34,608 bases of DNA from Streptomyces fuscigenes (GTDB taxonomy: Bacteria > Actinomycetota > Actinomycetes > Streptomycetales > Streptomycetaceae), in assembly GCF_021556455.1 (NCBI RefSeq), contig NZ_JAKGCV010000016.1, forward strand, positions 1 to 34,608, given 5' to 3'. The position numbers and the translations under genes were made by a program. Below are positions 25,974 through 32,959 of the stretch, one piece after another; position 1 is the first letter of the stretch, and every line of letters starts with the position of its first letter. Below the pieces are notes generated by a model. That model worked only from the letters and a program-made list of their open reading frames with translations. It had not been told where the DNA came from and did no database searches.

Positions 25974-26417
25974 TCACAGGACGCGACCACGCCTCCCCTG
26001 CACTCCGTGTCCGTAGCCGGCGTGGTGGTGCGCGAGGACGGCCGTCTCCTGGCGATCCGCCGAGCCGACAACGGCACCTGGGAACTCCCCGGCGGCATCC
26101 TGGAACTCAACGAGACCCCCGAGGCCGGCGTCGCCCGCGAGGTTCTGGAGGAGACAGGTATCCGCGTCGAGGTCGACGGGCTCACGGGCGTCTACAAGAA
26201 CATGACCCGCGGCGTCGTAGCCCTGGTCTTCCGGTGCAAGCCGGCCGGGGGCACGGAGCGCACGTCCAGCGAGTCCACGGCGGTCTCCTGGCTCACCCCG
26301 GACGAGGTCAGGGAGCGCATGTCCGAGGTCTACGCGGTCAGGCTCCTGGACGCCCTGGACGGCAACGACCCCCACATCCGCAGTCACGACGGCAGGCGCC
26401 TGATGTCAGCGGGATAA
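25965..26417 (+). CDS. Nudix hydrolase
   Basis: A 150-residue Nudix protein; the box GILELNETPEAGVAREVLEE then TGI fits GX5EX7REUXEEXGU exactly. Nudix enzymes cleave nucleoside diphosphates linked to another group. A homologous gene is a regular companion of korSA/pra in pSAM2-type AICEs, where it is regulated with transfer. ATG 25965 is inside the first codons of the divergent integrase gene, and no ribosome site precedes it, so a leaderless transcript is likely. ADP-ribose derivatives are common Nudix substrates, which is worth noting beside a TIR enzyme. Confidence 0.9.
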   Translation: MSQSQDATTPPLHSVSVAGVVVREDGRLLAIRRADNGTWELPGGILELNETPEAGVAREVLEETGIRVEVDGLTGVYKNMTRGVVALVFRCKPAGGTERTSSESTAVSWLTPDEVRERMSEVYAVRLLDALDGNDPHIRSHDGRRLMSAG

Positions 26418-26606
26418 GACTTTCTCTACTTCATCAAGGCCCCCGGCTGCGCTCCGCTCCGCCGGGCGCGCTCCCGGCTCCCGGTCGCGCTTCGCTCCTG
26501 CCTTCGGCCCGCGCCGCGCACCGTCCGCCGACGCGCGCCCACGAGGGATAGGGCCGAGGCTACGAGTCGAGATCCAAGGGGCGCCAGCAACTCACCGACA
26601 AGGACA

Positions 26607-26837
26607 TGCCTCCGGCGGGGGCGCTCATGCGTCCGGGGTGGGAGGGCCCGTCCTGCGAGTGCTGGCATCGTTAGGGCGAGCGTCGGGGGCTCCCATCCCG
26701 ACCACCTTCGACGCAGGCAGAGCCGAACAGACGCGGCCCAGGGCGTCAAGGTCGTTCGTACAGTGGCGCGCTCCACCTTGACGCCCTGAACCACGCCCGC
26801 TCCACGGTGTGTGGGTCGAAGGCGGACGGGATGGGAG
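26607..26837 (+). repeat. 231-bp repeat unit, copy 2
   Basis: Starts TGCCTCCGGCGGGGGCGCTC (26607-26626) and ends with the 148-nt foldable core (26690-26837). Same length and order as the inverted copy at 22576-22806; the core is roughly 75-80 percent identical by eye. Confidence 0.75.
26690..26837 (+). ncRNA. Candidate structured RNA, copy 2
   Basis: Closing stem: 26690-26712 with 26815-26837 (CTCCCATCCCG / CGGGATGGGAG and TTCGAC / GTCGAA, two mismatches between). Inner stem: CAGGGCGTCAAGGT (26739-26752) with ACCTTGACGCCCTG (26775-26788), perfect 14 bp, loop CGTTCGTACAGTGGCGCGCT. The stems change together with copy 1 while the loop and GGTGTGTGGG stay. Strand is a guess based on this reading. 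Confidence 0.4.
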
Positions 26838-26921
26838 CTGGGGAGAGTGGTGGGTTGAGGAAGGGCTGCCGCAGGAAACAGGAGCGCAGAGCAGAAGCAG
26901 ATCCACGGAGCTCCCGACTAC

Positions 26922-27509
26922 TTAGCGAACAGTGCTTCGCAGCTCTCGTAGCCAAGCCCACCGGTGTTGACGAATACGGCACCCCAGCAGGAGACCACGC
27001 GAGGTGTTACGGCACGCCACCCGAGACCCAGTCGAGACACCGCAGGTGGTCGGCACCTGAAAGGCGAAGTACAGCAGGCTCACACTCGTGAGCGTGAGGG
27101 CCCCCATCCACGATCCTTGCCCAGTGATCCACGCGACCACCGCTAGCAGAGACGTGACATAGCCCCAGTAGAGGCGAAGCCCACCTCTCGGAAACTCTAG
27201 CCTCATGTGGGGGCGTGGCCAGCGCCTACGCCTTCGCGCATCGCCTGCATCTGCTGCACGAAAGATGTCTCGCATCCTCCAGGACGCCCCGACGACGATC
27301 GAGATCGCGGATAGCAGCTGCAGCAACTTCCCCGGGCGGCCTTCGAGGCCAGCAAGCCACTCCTCTTCGTAACGCTCGGCCATCGCCACGTCGGTGATGC
27401 GCCTTGCAGACCAACGCACCAGCGTCCGCCCTAGCCAGGGGCACACATCGACAGCCTCGTTGACGATCACGCCCAGCACGAGGGGAACGATAATCTCGGC
27501 AGCGCTCAC
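26922..27509 (-). CDS. Membrane protein coupled to PadR regulator
   Basis: A 195-residue protein with hydrophobic N-terminal helix (AAEIIVPLVLGVIVNEAVDV), a charged middle (AERYEEEWLAGLEGRPGKL...), LLSAISIVVGASW and two further helices (WGYVTSLLAVVAWITG, GALTLTSVSLLYFAF). GTG 27509 overlaps the PadR stop by four bases (GTGA) and has GGAGG upstream. Actinobacterial PadR genes are often paired with this kind of short membrane protein of unknown role. The last 45 residues are Arg/Cys-rich and atypical, perhaps a read-through after a truncation. Confidence 0.7.
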   Translation of the reverse strand: MSAAEIIVPLVLGVIVNEAVDVCPWLGRTLVRWSARRITDVAMAERYEEEWLAGLEGRPGKLLQLLSAISIVVGASWRMRDIFRAADAGDARRRRRWPRPHMRLEFPRGGLRLYWGYVTSLLAVVAWITGQGSWMGALTLTSVSLLYFAFQVPTTCGVSTGSRVACRNTSRGLLLGCRIRQHRWAWLRELRSTVR

Positions 27510-27859
27510 CAGGCACCTCCCCAACGACTCGTAAGCCGTAGCGCTGGCCGCAGCCTGCCGCGGCTCCGAGTGGGGGCAAGTTGCCCTCGTCGCTCCAGCA
27601 CGACGGCCCGACTAGCTGCGGCTCCGTCCTTCGTTAGGGAGTAGAAACGACGTCGAGGACGACCTTCGTCCGGGTGCCCGGTCTCCCAGCGGCTCTCCAA
27701 CCATCCGGCCTGCTCCATGCGGGCGAGGATGGGATACACGCTGCCTGTCGGCCGTGCGGCAGCCTTGGCCACCGCAAAGCCATGCAGCTCACCAGAGGCG
27801 GCAAGAAAGGCCTCCATGACGTCGAGTGTCGCCGGAGTGATGCGGAAGGAATGCTCCAT
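27506..27859 (-). CDS. PadR-family transcriptional regulator
   Basis: A 117-residue winged-helix repressor: ATLDVMEAFLAASGELHGFA, SVYPILARMEQAGWLESRWE (recognition helix) and PRRRFYSLTKDGAAASR (wing). It lacks the long C-terminal dimerisation helix, as in the short PadR-s2 group. ATG 27859 follows TAGAGT by six bases, so the transcript is probably leaderless. It likely controls itself and the overlapping membrane gene through the TACAT-N14-ATGTA dyad upstream. Confidence 0.88.
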   Translation of the reverse strand: MEHSFRITPATLDVMEAFLAASGELHGFAVAKAAARPTGSVYPILARMEQAGWLESRWETGHPDEGRPRRRFYSLTKDGAAASRAVVLERRGQLAPTRSRGRLRPALRLTSRWGGAW

Positions 27860-27865
27860 GCGCTA

Positions 27866-27893
27866 ACTCTACATATGAAGCGTTGGTGATGTA
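27866..27893 (-). promoter_or_regulatory. PadR promoter and operator candidate
   Basis: On the minus strand TAGAGT (27866-27871) is the -10. The inverted pair TACAT (27870-27874) / ATGTA (27889-27893), spaced 14 bases, resembles PadR-type ATGT...ACAT operators and covers the core promoter. Confidence 0.4.
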
Positions 27894-28146
27894 TGCGTTT
27901 CCTGAGAAGACGTCACCACACAGCACGAGCACCCTTATCGGGCCGTCTGCGGGCCACCCCAGGGCTCACAACGGCAACCAACACCGACAATCGTCGACGG
28001 CTCAGCCGCAGGTCACAGCATTGGTCGCCCACTGGGCCCCAGGCCATCGGGACCCCGGCTCATTTCCAGAAGAACTGACACCCGATCTTTCAAGAGGGCG
28101 TCGGTTGGCCCGACACCAGCGCCTGACACCAACGGGCCCGGACGCA

Positions 28147-29271
28147 TCACTCGCGCGAGTAGCGCGATCTTGCCTTAGAGGCTGACACTTTAGGTCGACA
28201 ATCGATGACATAGCAGTCAATTTCCGGCAGCGTTGGATCGGAGTCCACCACTTCCGTCAAGAGTTCATAAACCTCTTCCTTTTCTCGACTGTGGCACATC
28301 ACCACATAAGTGCCTCGATCCGCCCTTGCTGAATCCATATAATTCGGTAGCTGTATCGCCAATCCGTGTTTAATCTCCTCTCTTTTGTCGTCCTTCTTAA
28401 ACTCGACGATGTTTACCGAATTATTCAGCCTGAGCGTGAAATCCGTAGGACCGGACCCATGATCCGCATTTGGCTCTACATGTATACCCAGCACCCCGAA
28501 GAGAAGCTGTGAGAAAATCCTGAACATGCCTTGGTGATGCGACTCATGCAATGGACGGCCATCTCGCCCGTAGAGGAGTTTCCAAGCACCTTCCCTGCCC
28601 ACCGCGGCCGCGAATCTCCCCACAACGTCATCGATAGCCACAGCGAGCGACTCTGAATCGGGCATGTCGAGTCGAACACTGTTGAAGCGCGACGCCCAGG
28701 ACTTACTGTCAACCATCTGCGACAAATCCCCACGTTGAGTCACATCAAGGACTCTGGGAATATCGAACCCCCGAGAGAGGAAGGCGAACGGCTCACGGTA
28801 TCCAGCCGCCACTAGATCGAATTTCTCTCTCGTCAGCAGCCGCCCTACGACGAATGAGACATCGTCATTCCCTGACATATTAACGGAAGCCGAATTGGTG
28901 ATACGGCAATCATGCCGCACCACCCCCATGACCGATTTACCGCCAGGAAGGTTAATGACAGCATTATCCGAATGTGCATCGCGGGGAGAATATCGAGTGA
29001 CTCCCGCATGAGTGAACCAGTCACCTTGATTCGGAGGGGATTCCGAGATTTCCGCGAACCCCAGCCCTCGGATTAGATCGGCAATGACATGACCTACGAA
29101 ATCCGCCTTCCGAAGCCCCCCAGAATCCCTCCTGTCAGGCAAATTCCAAGTGCCCTGAAAAACGGCTCGACTTACCGGTTTGAGCATGTTCTGCAATACA
29201 TTAGGATGCACATAATAAGCTTGGAATGATAGATTTGGGTCATCCTTCGCAGGAACCTCATTCCAGGCCAT
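28147..29271 (-). CDS. PD-(D/E)XK nuclease-like protein of unknown function
   Basis: A 374-residue protein. The N-terminal 200 residues begin with a region like TIGR04255 proteins (SFQAYYVHPNVLQNML...) and are not otherwise recognised. The C-terminal part is a restriction-like nuclease fold: E243 (LHESHHQGMFRIFSQLLF), D277 (GPTDFTLRL), E290-F-K292 (NIVEFKK) and Q307 (AIQLPNYM), followed by TYVVMCHS. GC is low (about 53 percent) and the gene stands alone between spacers, ATG 29271 with GGAGGATAA directly upstream. In this element a defence role is plausible, but it could be a nuclease of another kind. Confidence 0.75.
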   Translation of the reverse strand: MAWNEVPAKDDPNLSFQAYYVHPNVLQNMLKPVSRAVFQGTWNLPDRRDSGGLRKADFVGHVIADLIRGLGFAEISESPPNQGDWFTHAGVTRYSPRDAHSDNAVINLPGGKSVMGVVRHDCRITNSASVNMSGNDDVSFVVGRLLTREKFDLVAAGYREPFAFLSRGFDIPRVLDVTQRGDLSQMVDSKSWASRFNSVRLDMPDSESLAVAIDDVVGRFAAAVGREGAWKLLYGRDGRPLHESHHQGMFRIFSQLLFGVLGIHVEPNADHGSGPTDFTLRLNNSVNIVEFKKDDKREEIKHGLAIQLPNYMDSARADRGTYVVMCHSREKEEVYELLTEVVDSDPTLPEIDCYVIDCRPKVSASKARSRYSRE

Positions 29272-29536
29272 TTATCCTCCATTTTCCAGTCTCAGTGTGA
29301 CGAGACGATACTCGGTCGTGGGCGCTCCCCGCGTAGAGGACGTCGAGCGTTGAACGCAGGAAGGGGTTGCTCGATATCACTGTCGACGAGCACGGAGACA
29401 CGGACGAGGCCGAGGGCACCTATCCCCTCATTCCACCTGGCCGGAAGCGAAGCTGCCCGATTGAGTGAGCGTTTAGCTGCGCTACAACCGCAACACACAC
29501 GGACGACCACAGACGCTCAGGGACCGTGTCCCCAGG

Positions 29537-29767
29537 TCAACAGCGGTCCGACCGCAGGTCGCTCTCCCGCCTGCATCGCTTCGGGACGAAGCAGTCACAG
29601 TCGCAAGGCATCATCGCTAGGCCCCGCCAGCGCGGCTTGCCCTGGTCGACGTCACCAAACAGCTTGGCTGACTGTCGTCGGCTGAGGTTCTGACGGGCGC
29701 ACGGGGGAGGATCGATCGGACGGAAGGCCGCTTCGGGGAGGGGAGCCCGGATGTGTGTTCGGGCCAC
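29537..29767 (-). CDS. Possible small Cys-containing protein
   Basis: A 76-codon frame from GTG: PPPCARQNLSRRQSAKLFGD, then VDQGKPRWRGLAMM and CDCDCFVPKR. Codon third positions are G/C rich as in real genes, and it would be the last gene of the operon to its right. However its start overlaps a terminator-like hairpin and the ribosome site is too close. Kept as uncertain. Confidence 0.35.
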   Translation of the reverse strand: MARTHIRAPLPEAAFRPIDPPPCARQNLSRRQSAKLFGDVDQGKPRWRGLAMMPCDCDCFVPKRCRRESDLRSDRC

Positions 29768-29775
29768 CCTCCCCG
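29734..29775 (-). terminator. Hairpin at the end of the GntR operon
   Basis: 29734-29751 pairs with 29758-29775 at 15 of 18 positions, loop 6 nt. It follows the stop of the gene at 29809 by about 35 bp. Confidence 0.55.
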
Positions 29776-29808
29776 TGTTGGCAGGCCGCGCTGTTCCGTG
29801 GCAGACCT

Positions 29809-30111
29809 TCAGATCCCTTGTGATTCGGTGGCCGCCAAGAGGTGACCGCGGCTCGTCGCGACGCGGAGGACGTCAGTCAGCACCGCGGTCAGTTCCTTCG
29901 CCAGGCGCCGCATGTCCTCAGCGTCCGCGTCCTCGTCGCCGAGGCTTTCGGATGCCTGTTCCAGCAGTTCGGCCGCAATGCCGAGTTGCACCGTTTCGAC
30001 GTCGTCCGCCAAGCGGGACAGGTAGCCACCCCGGTCGTCGGTACTCAAGTAGCAGGATTTGCCCTCCGGACCCGACCACGGGAGAAGCCGCAGCTCATTC
30101 GAGGTTGTCAT
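29809..30111 (-). CDS. Small helical protein coupled to GntR gene
   Basis: A 100-residue acidic protein, mostly helical (YLSRLADDVETVQLGIAAEL, DMRRLAKELTAVLTDVLRVA). Its ATG lies 17 bases inside the GntR gene, so it is translated by coupling. Not recognised; a decayed homologue is at 18639. Constant pairing with the regulator suggests a modulator or partner of the same control circuit. Confidence 0.78.
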   Translation of the reverse strand: MTTSNELRLLPWSGPEGKSCYLSTDDRGGYLSRLADDVETVQLGIAAELLEQASESLGDEDADAEDMRRLAKELTAVLTDVLRVATSRGHLLAATESQGI

Positions 30112-30853
30112 CTTGGGTAGGCCTCTCGTCGATCAGATGGTGGGAGGTGAAGACGGCGTCGACGCGATCTCCCGGGAAGGTCAGGAGCGCAGCTTCGACG
30201 ACGCGTTCCCTGGAGTCGGTGGCGATGCGGGTGATGGCGAGCACCGCCGCCGTCGAGCCGATCCGGAGGGCCGATGCTTCGTCCGGTGTCGGGGGACGAG
30301 CAGATACCGATTCCCGGACGGCGGCCTGCGGCAGCGGACCGAGGACGGCGAATCGTGCTAACGCCCTTCGATGCGCGGAGTCGTCGTCGAGCGATCCGGC
30401 CGGCGTTAGGTCGCACGGCATATAGATGCGGGCCAGACCGTGCGGCGACTCCCCTTGGAGGCTCAGGCAGGAGAACTCCGAGACGGGGCTGCCCGTGGGC
30501 ACCTTCAAGAGGGTCGCGATGTGGCCGTGGGCCTGAACCGTGGTCCTGCGTACGGTGACGCGCAAGGCCGGCTCGGCGGCGGTCCACGGGTCGAACGTTC
30601 CCCAGCCGCTGACGTACAGCATCTTCCGGACCGGGCGACGGACGAAGTTGCCCTTGCCGTGGATCTTCTGCACGAGCCCTTCCCCCTGGAGTGTCGCGAG
30701 TGCACGTCGCAGGGTCACGGTGCTGACCCCGTATCGGTCGGCCAAGGCGGTTTCGGAGGGCAGCCGTTCGCCGGGGTGCATGCGGCCGGTCGTGATCTGT
30801 TGCCGGAGGTCGTCGGCGATGGCGTGGTGGCGAGGCGGCACGGGCCCGGTCAC
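30095..30853 (-). CDS. GntR/HutC-family regulator (UTRA domain)
   Basis: A 252-residue regulator: N-terminal winged helix (HHAIADDLRQQITTGRMHPG, SETALADRYGVSTVTLRRAL, GKGNFVRRP) and a C-terminal UTRA ligand-binding domain (residues about 95-240). GTG 30853 overlaps the upstream stop by four bases (GTGA) and has GGAGAGGG before it. The ligand is unknown. It differs clearly from the KorSA-like GntR at 31952. Confidence 0.88.
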   Translation of the reverse strand: MTGPVPPRHHAIADDLRQQITTGRMHPGERLPSETALADRYGVSTVTLRRALATLQGEGLVQKIHGKGNFVRRPVRKMLYVSGWGTFDPWTAAEPALRVTVRRTTVQAHGHIATLLKVPTGSPVSEFSCLSLQGESPHGLARIYMPCDLTPAGSLDDDSAHRRALARFAVLGPLPQAAVRESVSARPPTPDEASALRIGSTAAVLAITRIATDSRERVVEAALLTFPGDRVDAVFTSHHLIDERPTQDDNLE

Positions 30854-31074
30854 CGCCCTCTCCACGTCCGCACGGCGGCGAACCTCGTACGCGCGTGGAT
30901 GGCCAGAAGCTCCCCCGACTCGAAGACCAGTTGCTTGGCTCCCCGGCGGGGCTGGACGAGATCCCGCACTCGGCAGGCTCGGCCTCGGAGTTGGATGACG
31001 TCTCCACGTTGCACGGTGGTCGCGGTGATTTCGACGTGGGAGACCAGCGGCCCCGTGGACGTCCAGGCGCTCAC
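30850..31074 (-). CDS. Small conserved AICE-operon protein
   Basis: A 74-residue basic, beta-rich protein (VEITATTVQRGDVIQLRGRA, CRVRDLVQPRRGAKQLVFES, GELLAIHARTRFAAVR). GTG 31074 overlaps the upstream stop by four bases. Similar short genes precede GntR genes in Streptomyces mobile regions; function unknown. Confidence 0.75.
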   Translation of the reverse strand: MSAWTSTGPLVSHVEITATTVQRGDVIQLRGRACRVRDLVQPRRGAKQLVFESGELLAIHARTRFAAVRTWRGR

Positions 31075-31274
31075 CGCGTCACCTCCACGGGCGTGATCGG
31101 GGCGGGCCCCGAGTGGCACGGGCACATGCACGCTTCGTAGAACACCGGGAGATCGGCCGGGCCCGGGGCCGGGGTGGATTCCGTGCAGGTGGCGTGCGTG
31201 CCGATCCGGCAAGCAGTCGATCGGTACGGGATGGACACGGCGGCCGTGACGTGTGGCTGTCGACGAGGCGGCAT
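31071..31274 (-). CDS. Small Cys/His-rich protein
   Basis: A 67-residue protein with five cysteines: CRIGTHATCTES and a CMCPCHSG cluster that could bind zinc. Start ATG 31274 overlaps the upstream stop (TGATG). Likely a small DNA- or protein-binding accessory factor; not recognised. Confidence 0.7.
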   Translation of the reverse strand: MPPRRQPHVTAAVSIPYRSTACRIGTHATCTESTPAPGPADLPVFYEACMCPCHSGPAPITPVEVTR

Positions 31275-31582
31275 CAGCGGACCCCCACGAGGGCCGACCA
31301 TGCGTCGCTCGACAGGTACGGGGCTACGACCACCGTGCGGGGCCGCACGCGCCTTTCCCACGCGAGCAGATACGGGCGGACGAGCGCGACGTCCTCACCC
31401 GCGAGCGCCATCGGGTTCGTCGCCTGGCCGGAACCCCAACTCAGGGCGAGGGCGGACACGGCAGCGGATGACGGCGAGGACGGGGCACAGAGAGGCTCGG
31501 GGGGCGTGAGAGGGCGGCTGTGCCGGCCTTTGGAACTCCGCACTCTGGTGCGGGAGACGGCACGGCGGATACGGTCGAACAC
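31274..31582 (-). CDS. Hypothetical protein of the regulatory operon
   Basis: A 102-residue protein with a basic N-terminus (MFDRIRRAVSRTRVRSSKGR) and a C-terminal block (VALVRPYLLAWERRVRPRTVVVAPYLSS). Overlaps the next gene by one base. Not recognised; the reading is supported by the tight overlaps and G/C third positions. Confidence 0.6.
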   Translation of the reverse strand: MFDRIRRAVSRTRVRSSKGRHSRPLTPPEPLCAPSSPSSAAVSALALSWGSGQATNPMALAGEDVALVRPYLLAWERRVRPRTVVVAPYLSSDAWSALVGVR

Positions 31583-31594
31583 GCTGATCAGCTC

Positions 31595-31873
31595 CTATCG
31601 CTGACGGCCCGGTCCCCCGACATCGCCCGTCGTGGGGACCGTTTTGCGTACGACCGCCCAGAGGGTGCGGCCGTTCATGCTGGTGGCGAGGAGCCCGAAT
31701 CGATCGGCCTCGGCCACCACGTCCACGACCTGCTGCCATGTCTCGGCGGAGAGCGTGTCTAAGAGCTCCGCCTCGACCGACGTGTGTCGAGGGTGTTCCT
31801 CCACTCGTGCGTGAAGCCCAAGGGCGGACAGCCGGGCGGCGATGGCCGCCGCGCTAACTCCCGAAGCGGGCAC
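31595..31873 (-). CDS. Hypothetical protein, first gene of the operon
   Basis: A 92-residue protein (GVSAAAIAARLSALGLHARV, SAETWQQVVDVVAEADRFGL, MNGRTLWAVVRK). I start at GTG 31873, which has GGAGG seven bases upstream, instead of the GTG at 31900. It is the head of a chain of overlapping genes reaching to 29809 and is transcribed divergently from the KorSA-like regulator through the shared operator region. Confidence 0.7.
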   Translation of the reverse strand: MPASGVSAAAIAARLSALGLHARVEEHPRHTSVEAELLDTLSAETWQQVVDVVAEADRFGLLATSMNGRTLWAVVRKTVPTTGDVGGPGRQR

Positions 31874-31911
31874 AGGGCAGCCTCCGTCACCAGCGATCAC
31901 TTTGAGTGAAG

Positions 31912-31945
31912 CTAGTTAACTAGGTTAGAGCTAGTGGACTAGATT
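31912..31945 (+). promoter_or_regulatory. KorSA-like promoter with two palindromic operators
   Basis: CTAGTTAACTAG (31912-31923, perfect palindrome) and CTAGTGGACTAG (31931-31942) have starts 19 bp apart. TTAACT (31916-31921), 18 nt and TAGATT (31940-31945) form the promoter, so the operators cover both boxes. The ATG follows TAGATT by six bases, a leaderless start. A further dyad, TCACTTTGAGTGA (31897-31909), lies on the side of the divergent operon. Autorepression and control of the operon are inferred. Confidence 0.65.
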
Positions 31946-31951
31946 TTCTAC

Positions 31952-32707
31952 ATGCCTGAGCAACCGCCCTATCTCCGTATCGCCGACGAACTCCGGCAGC
32001 GGATCGCGGAGCGCGTATGGGAGCCGGGGGATCGCCTGCCGTCCCGCGCCCAGATCGGCCAGGAATGCGGAGTGGGCGAGAACGTGGTCCGCCGGGCACA
32101 GGAGTTGCTGATCTCCCAGGGCGTGCTGGAGGGGCGAGCCGGTTCGGGCACCTACGTCGCCGAGCCTCGGCAGCGGGTGCGCGTCGTACGGTCGTCAGCG
32201 CGGGAGCAGCCGGGTGCGTCACCGTTCCGGGCGGACATGAAGGCCGTGGGCAGGCAGGGCGATTGGGAGAGCCGGACGGACGCGAAGGTGCCGGCGCCTG
32301 CCGACATCGCGGCGCGGCTCGGGATCGCCGAGGGCGAGCTGTGCGTCCGGACGGTGTACGAGTTCCTCGCGGACGGCAGGCCGGTCCAGCTGTCGACGAG
32401 TTGGGAACCCTACGACCTCACCGCCGGGTCGCTCGTCGTCCTCCCCGAAGGAGGGCCGCACGCAGGAGCGGGCGTGGTGAACCGCATGGCCGTGATCGGT
32501 GTGACCGTCACCCATGCCGTGGAACAGCCGGAGCCCAGGCAGGCGACAGCCGAAGAGGCGTCGCTACTCGGCATCCAGAAAGCCGCGCTCGTCACGCACA
32601 TCCGGCGGACGTACTACAGCGACCAAGGGCAGCCCGTCGAGACGGCGGACATCGTGGTGCCCGCGGCCCACTGCGAGATCGTGTACGAGATTCCGATCAA
32701 CCGGTAG
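31952..32707 (+). CDS. KorSA-like GntR-family repressor
   Basis: A 251-residue GntR/HutC regulator: YLRIADELRQRIAERVWEPG, SRAQIGQECGVGENVVRRAQ (recognition helix) and GRAGSGTYVAEPRQR, then a UTRA domain from about residue 85 (TVYEFLADGRPVQLSTSWEP, TYYSDQGQPVETADIVVPAA). It resembles KorSA of pSAM2, which keeps the element integrated by repressing the pra activator and itself. No pra gene is seen, so what it now controls is probably the divergent operon. It lies 163 bp from the right att site. Confidence 0.88.
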   Translation: MPEQPPYLRIADELRQRIAERVWEPGDRLPSRAQIGQECGVGENVVRRAQELLISQGVLEGRAGSGTYVAEPRQRVRVVRSSAREQPGASPFRADMKAVGRQGDWESRTDAKVPAPADIAARLGIAEGELCVRTVYEFLADGRPVQLSTSWEPYDLTAGSLVVLPEGGPHAGAGVVNRMAVIGVTVTHAVEQPEPRQATAEEASLLGIQKAALVTHIRRTYYSDQGQPVETADIVVPAAHCEIVYEIPINR

Positions 32708-32830
32708 TCGGTGGACGGCCGGTGACCGGGCTTGATCTTCGGATTCCGTGCCCCCTGCGTGCCCCATCTGTGCCCGCAAGAGCGGGAAACCAGGGGGGAC
32801 AGCGGTGCCGGGCGGGTACCGGGCATGGCG

Positions 32831-32865
32831 ACGGCCCCCGACCGTCTTGCCTGGTCAGGGGCCGT
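32831..32865. terminator. Hairpin between KorSA-like gene and tRNA-Ser
   Basis: ACGGCCCCCGACC (32831-32843) pairs with GGTCAGGGGCCGT (32853-32865) with one mismatch. It can end both the tRNA transcript (minus) and the regulator transcript (plus). Confidence 0.75.
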
Positions 32866-32869
32866 TTAC

Positions 32870-32928
32870 CTGCGGTGGGTGTGGGATTTGAACCCACGGT
32901 GACATTGCTGCCACGACGGTTTTCAAGA
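32870..32928 (-). repeat. att site (right), 59-bp direct repeat within tRNA-Ser
   Basis: Perfect match to 23137-23195. It runs from three bases past the discriminator base to the anticodon loop, the common crossover region for tyrosine integrases. Confidence 0.95.
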
Positions 32929-32959
32929 CCGTTCCCTTAGGCCGCTCGGGCAACCCACC
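32873..32959 (-). tRNA. tRNA-Ser (UGA anticodon)
   Basis: An 87-nt class II tRNA on the minus strand: acceptor GGTGGGT / ACCCACC, D arm with CGAGCGG, anticodon stem around CTTGAAA (anticodon TGA), long variable arm, and T arm GGGTTCAAATCCC. Discriminator G; CCA is not fully encoded. Complete and probably functional; its 3' part is supplied by the integrated element. Confidence 0.96.

Larger units (their letters stand above)
26418..26921. other. Non-coding region containing the second structured repeat
   Basis: After the Nudix stop there is a GC-rich run (26440-26520, CGCTCCGCTCCGCCGGGCGC type) often seen around AICE maintenance regions, then the 231-bp repeat. No gene is supported. Confidence 0.5.
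23137..32928. mobile_element. 9.73-kb integrated element in tRNA-Ser(UGA), AICE-derived
   Basis: The boundaries are the two 59-bp direct repeats. Cargo from left to right: HIT-membrane fusion, TIR, integrase, Nudix hydrolase, structured repeat, membrane protein/PadR pair, PD-(D/E)XK gene, an operon of small genes with a GntR regulator, and a divergent KorSA-like GntR. Integrase + Nudix + KorSA-like regulator is the regulatory core known from pSAM2-type AICEs. No Rep, TraB/FtsK, Spd or Xis gene is visible, so it is probably not self-transmissible. Confidence 0.88.
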
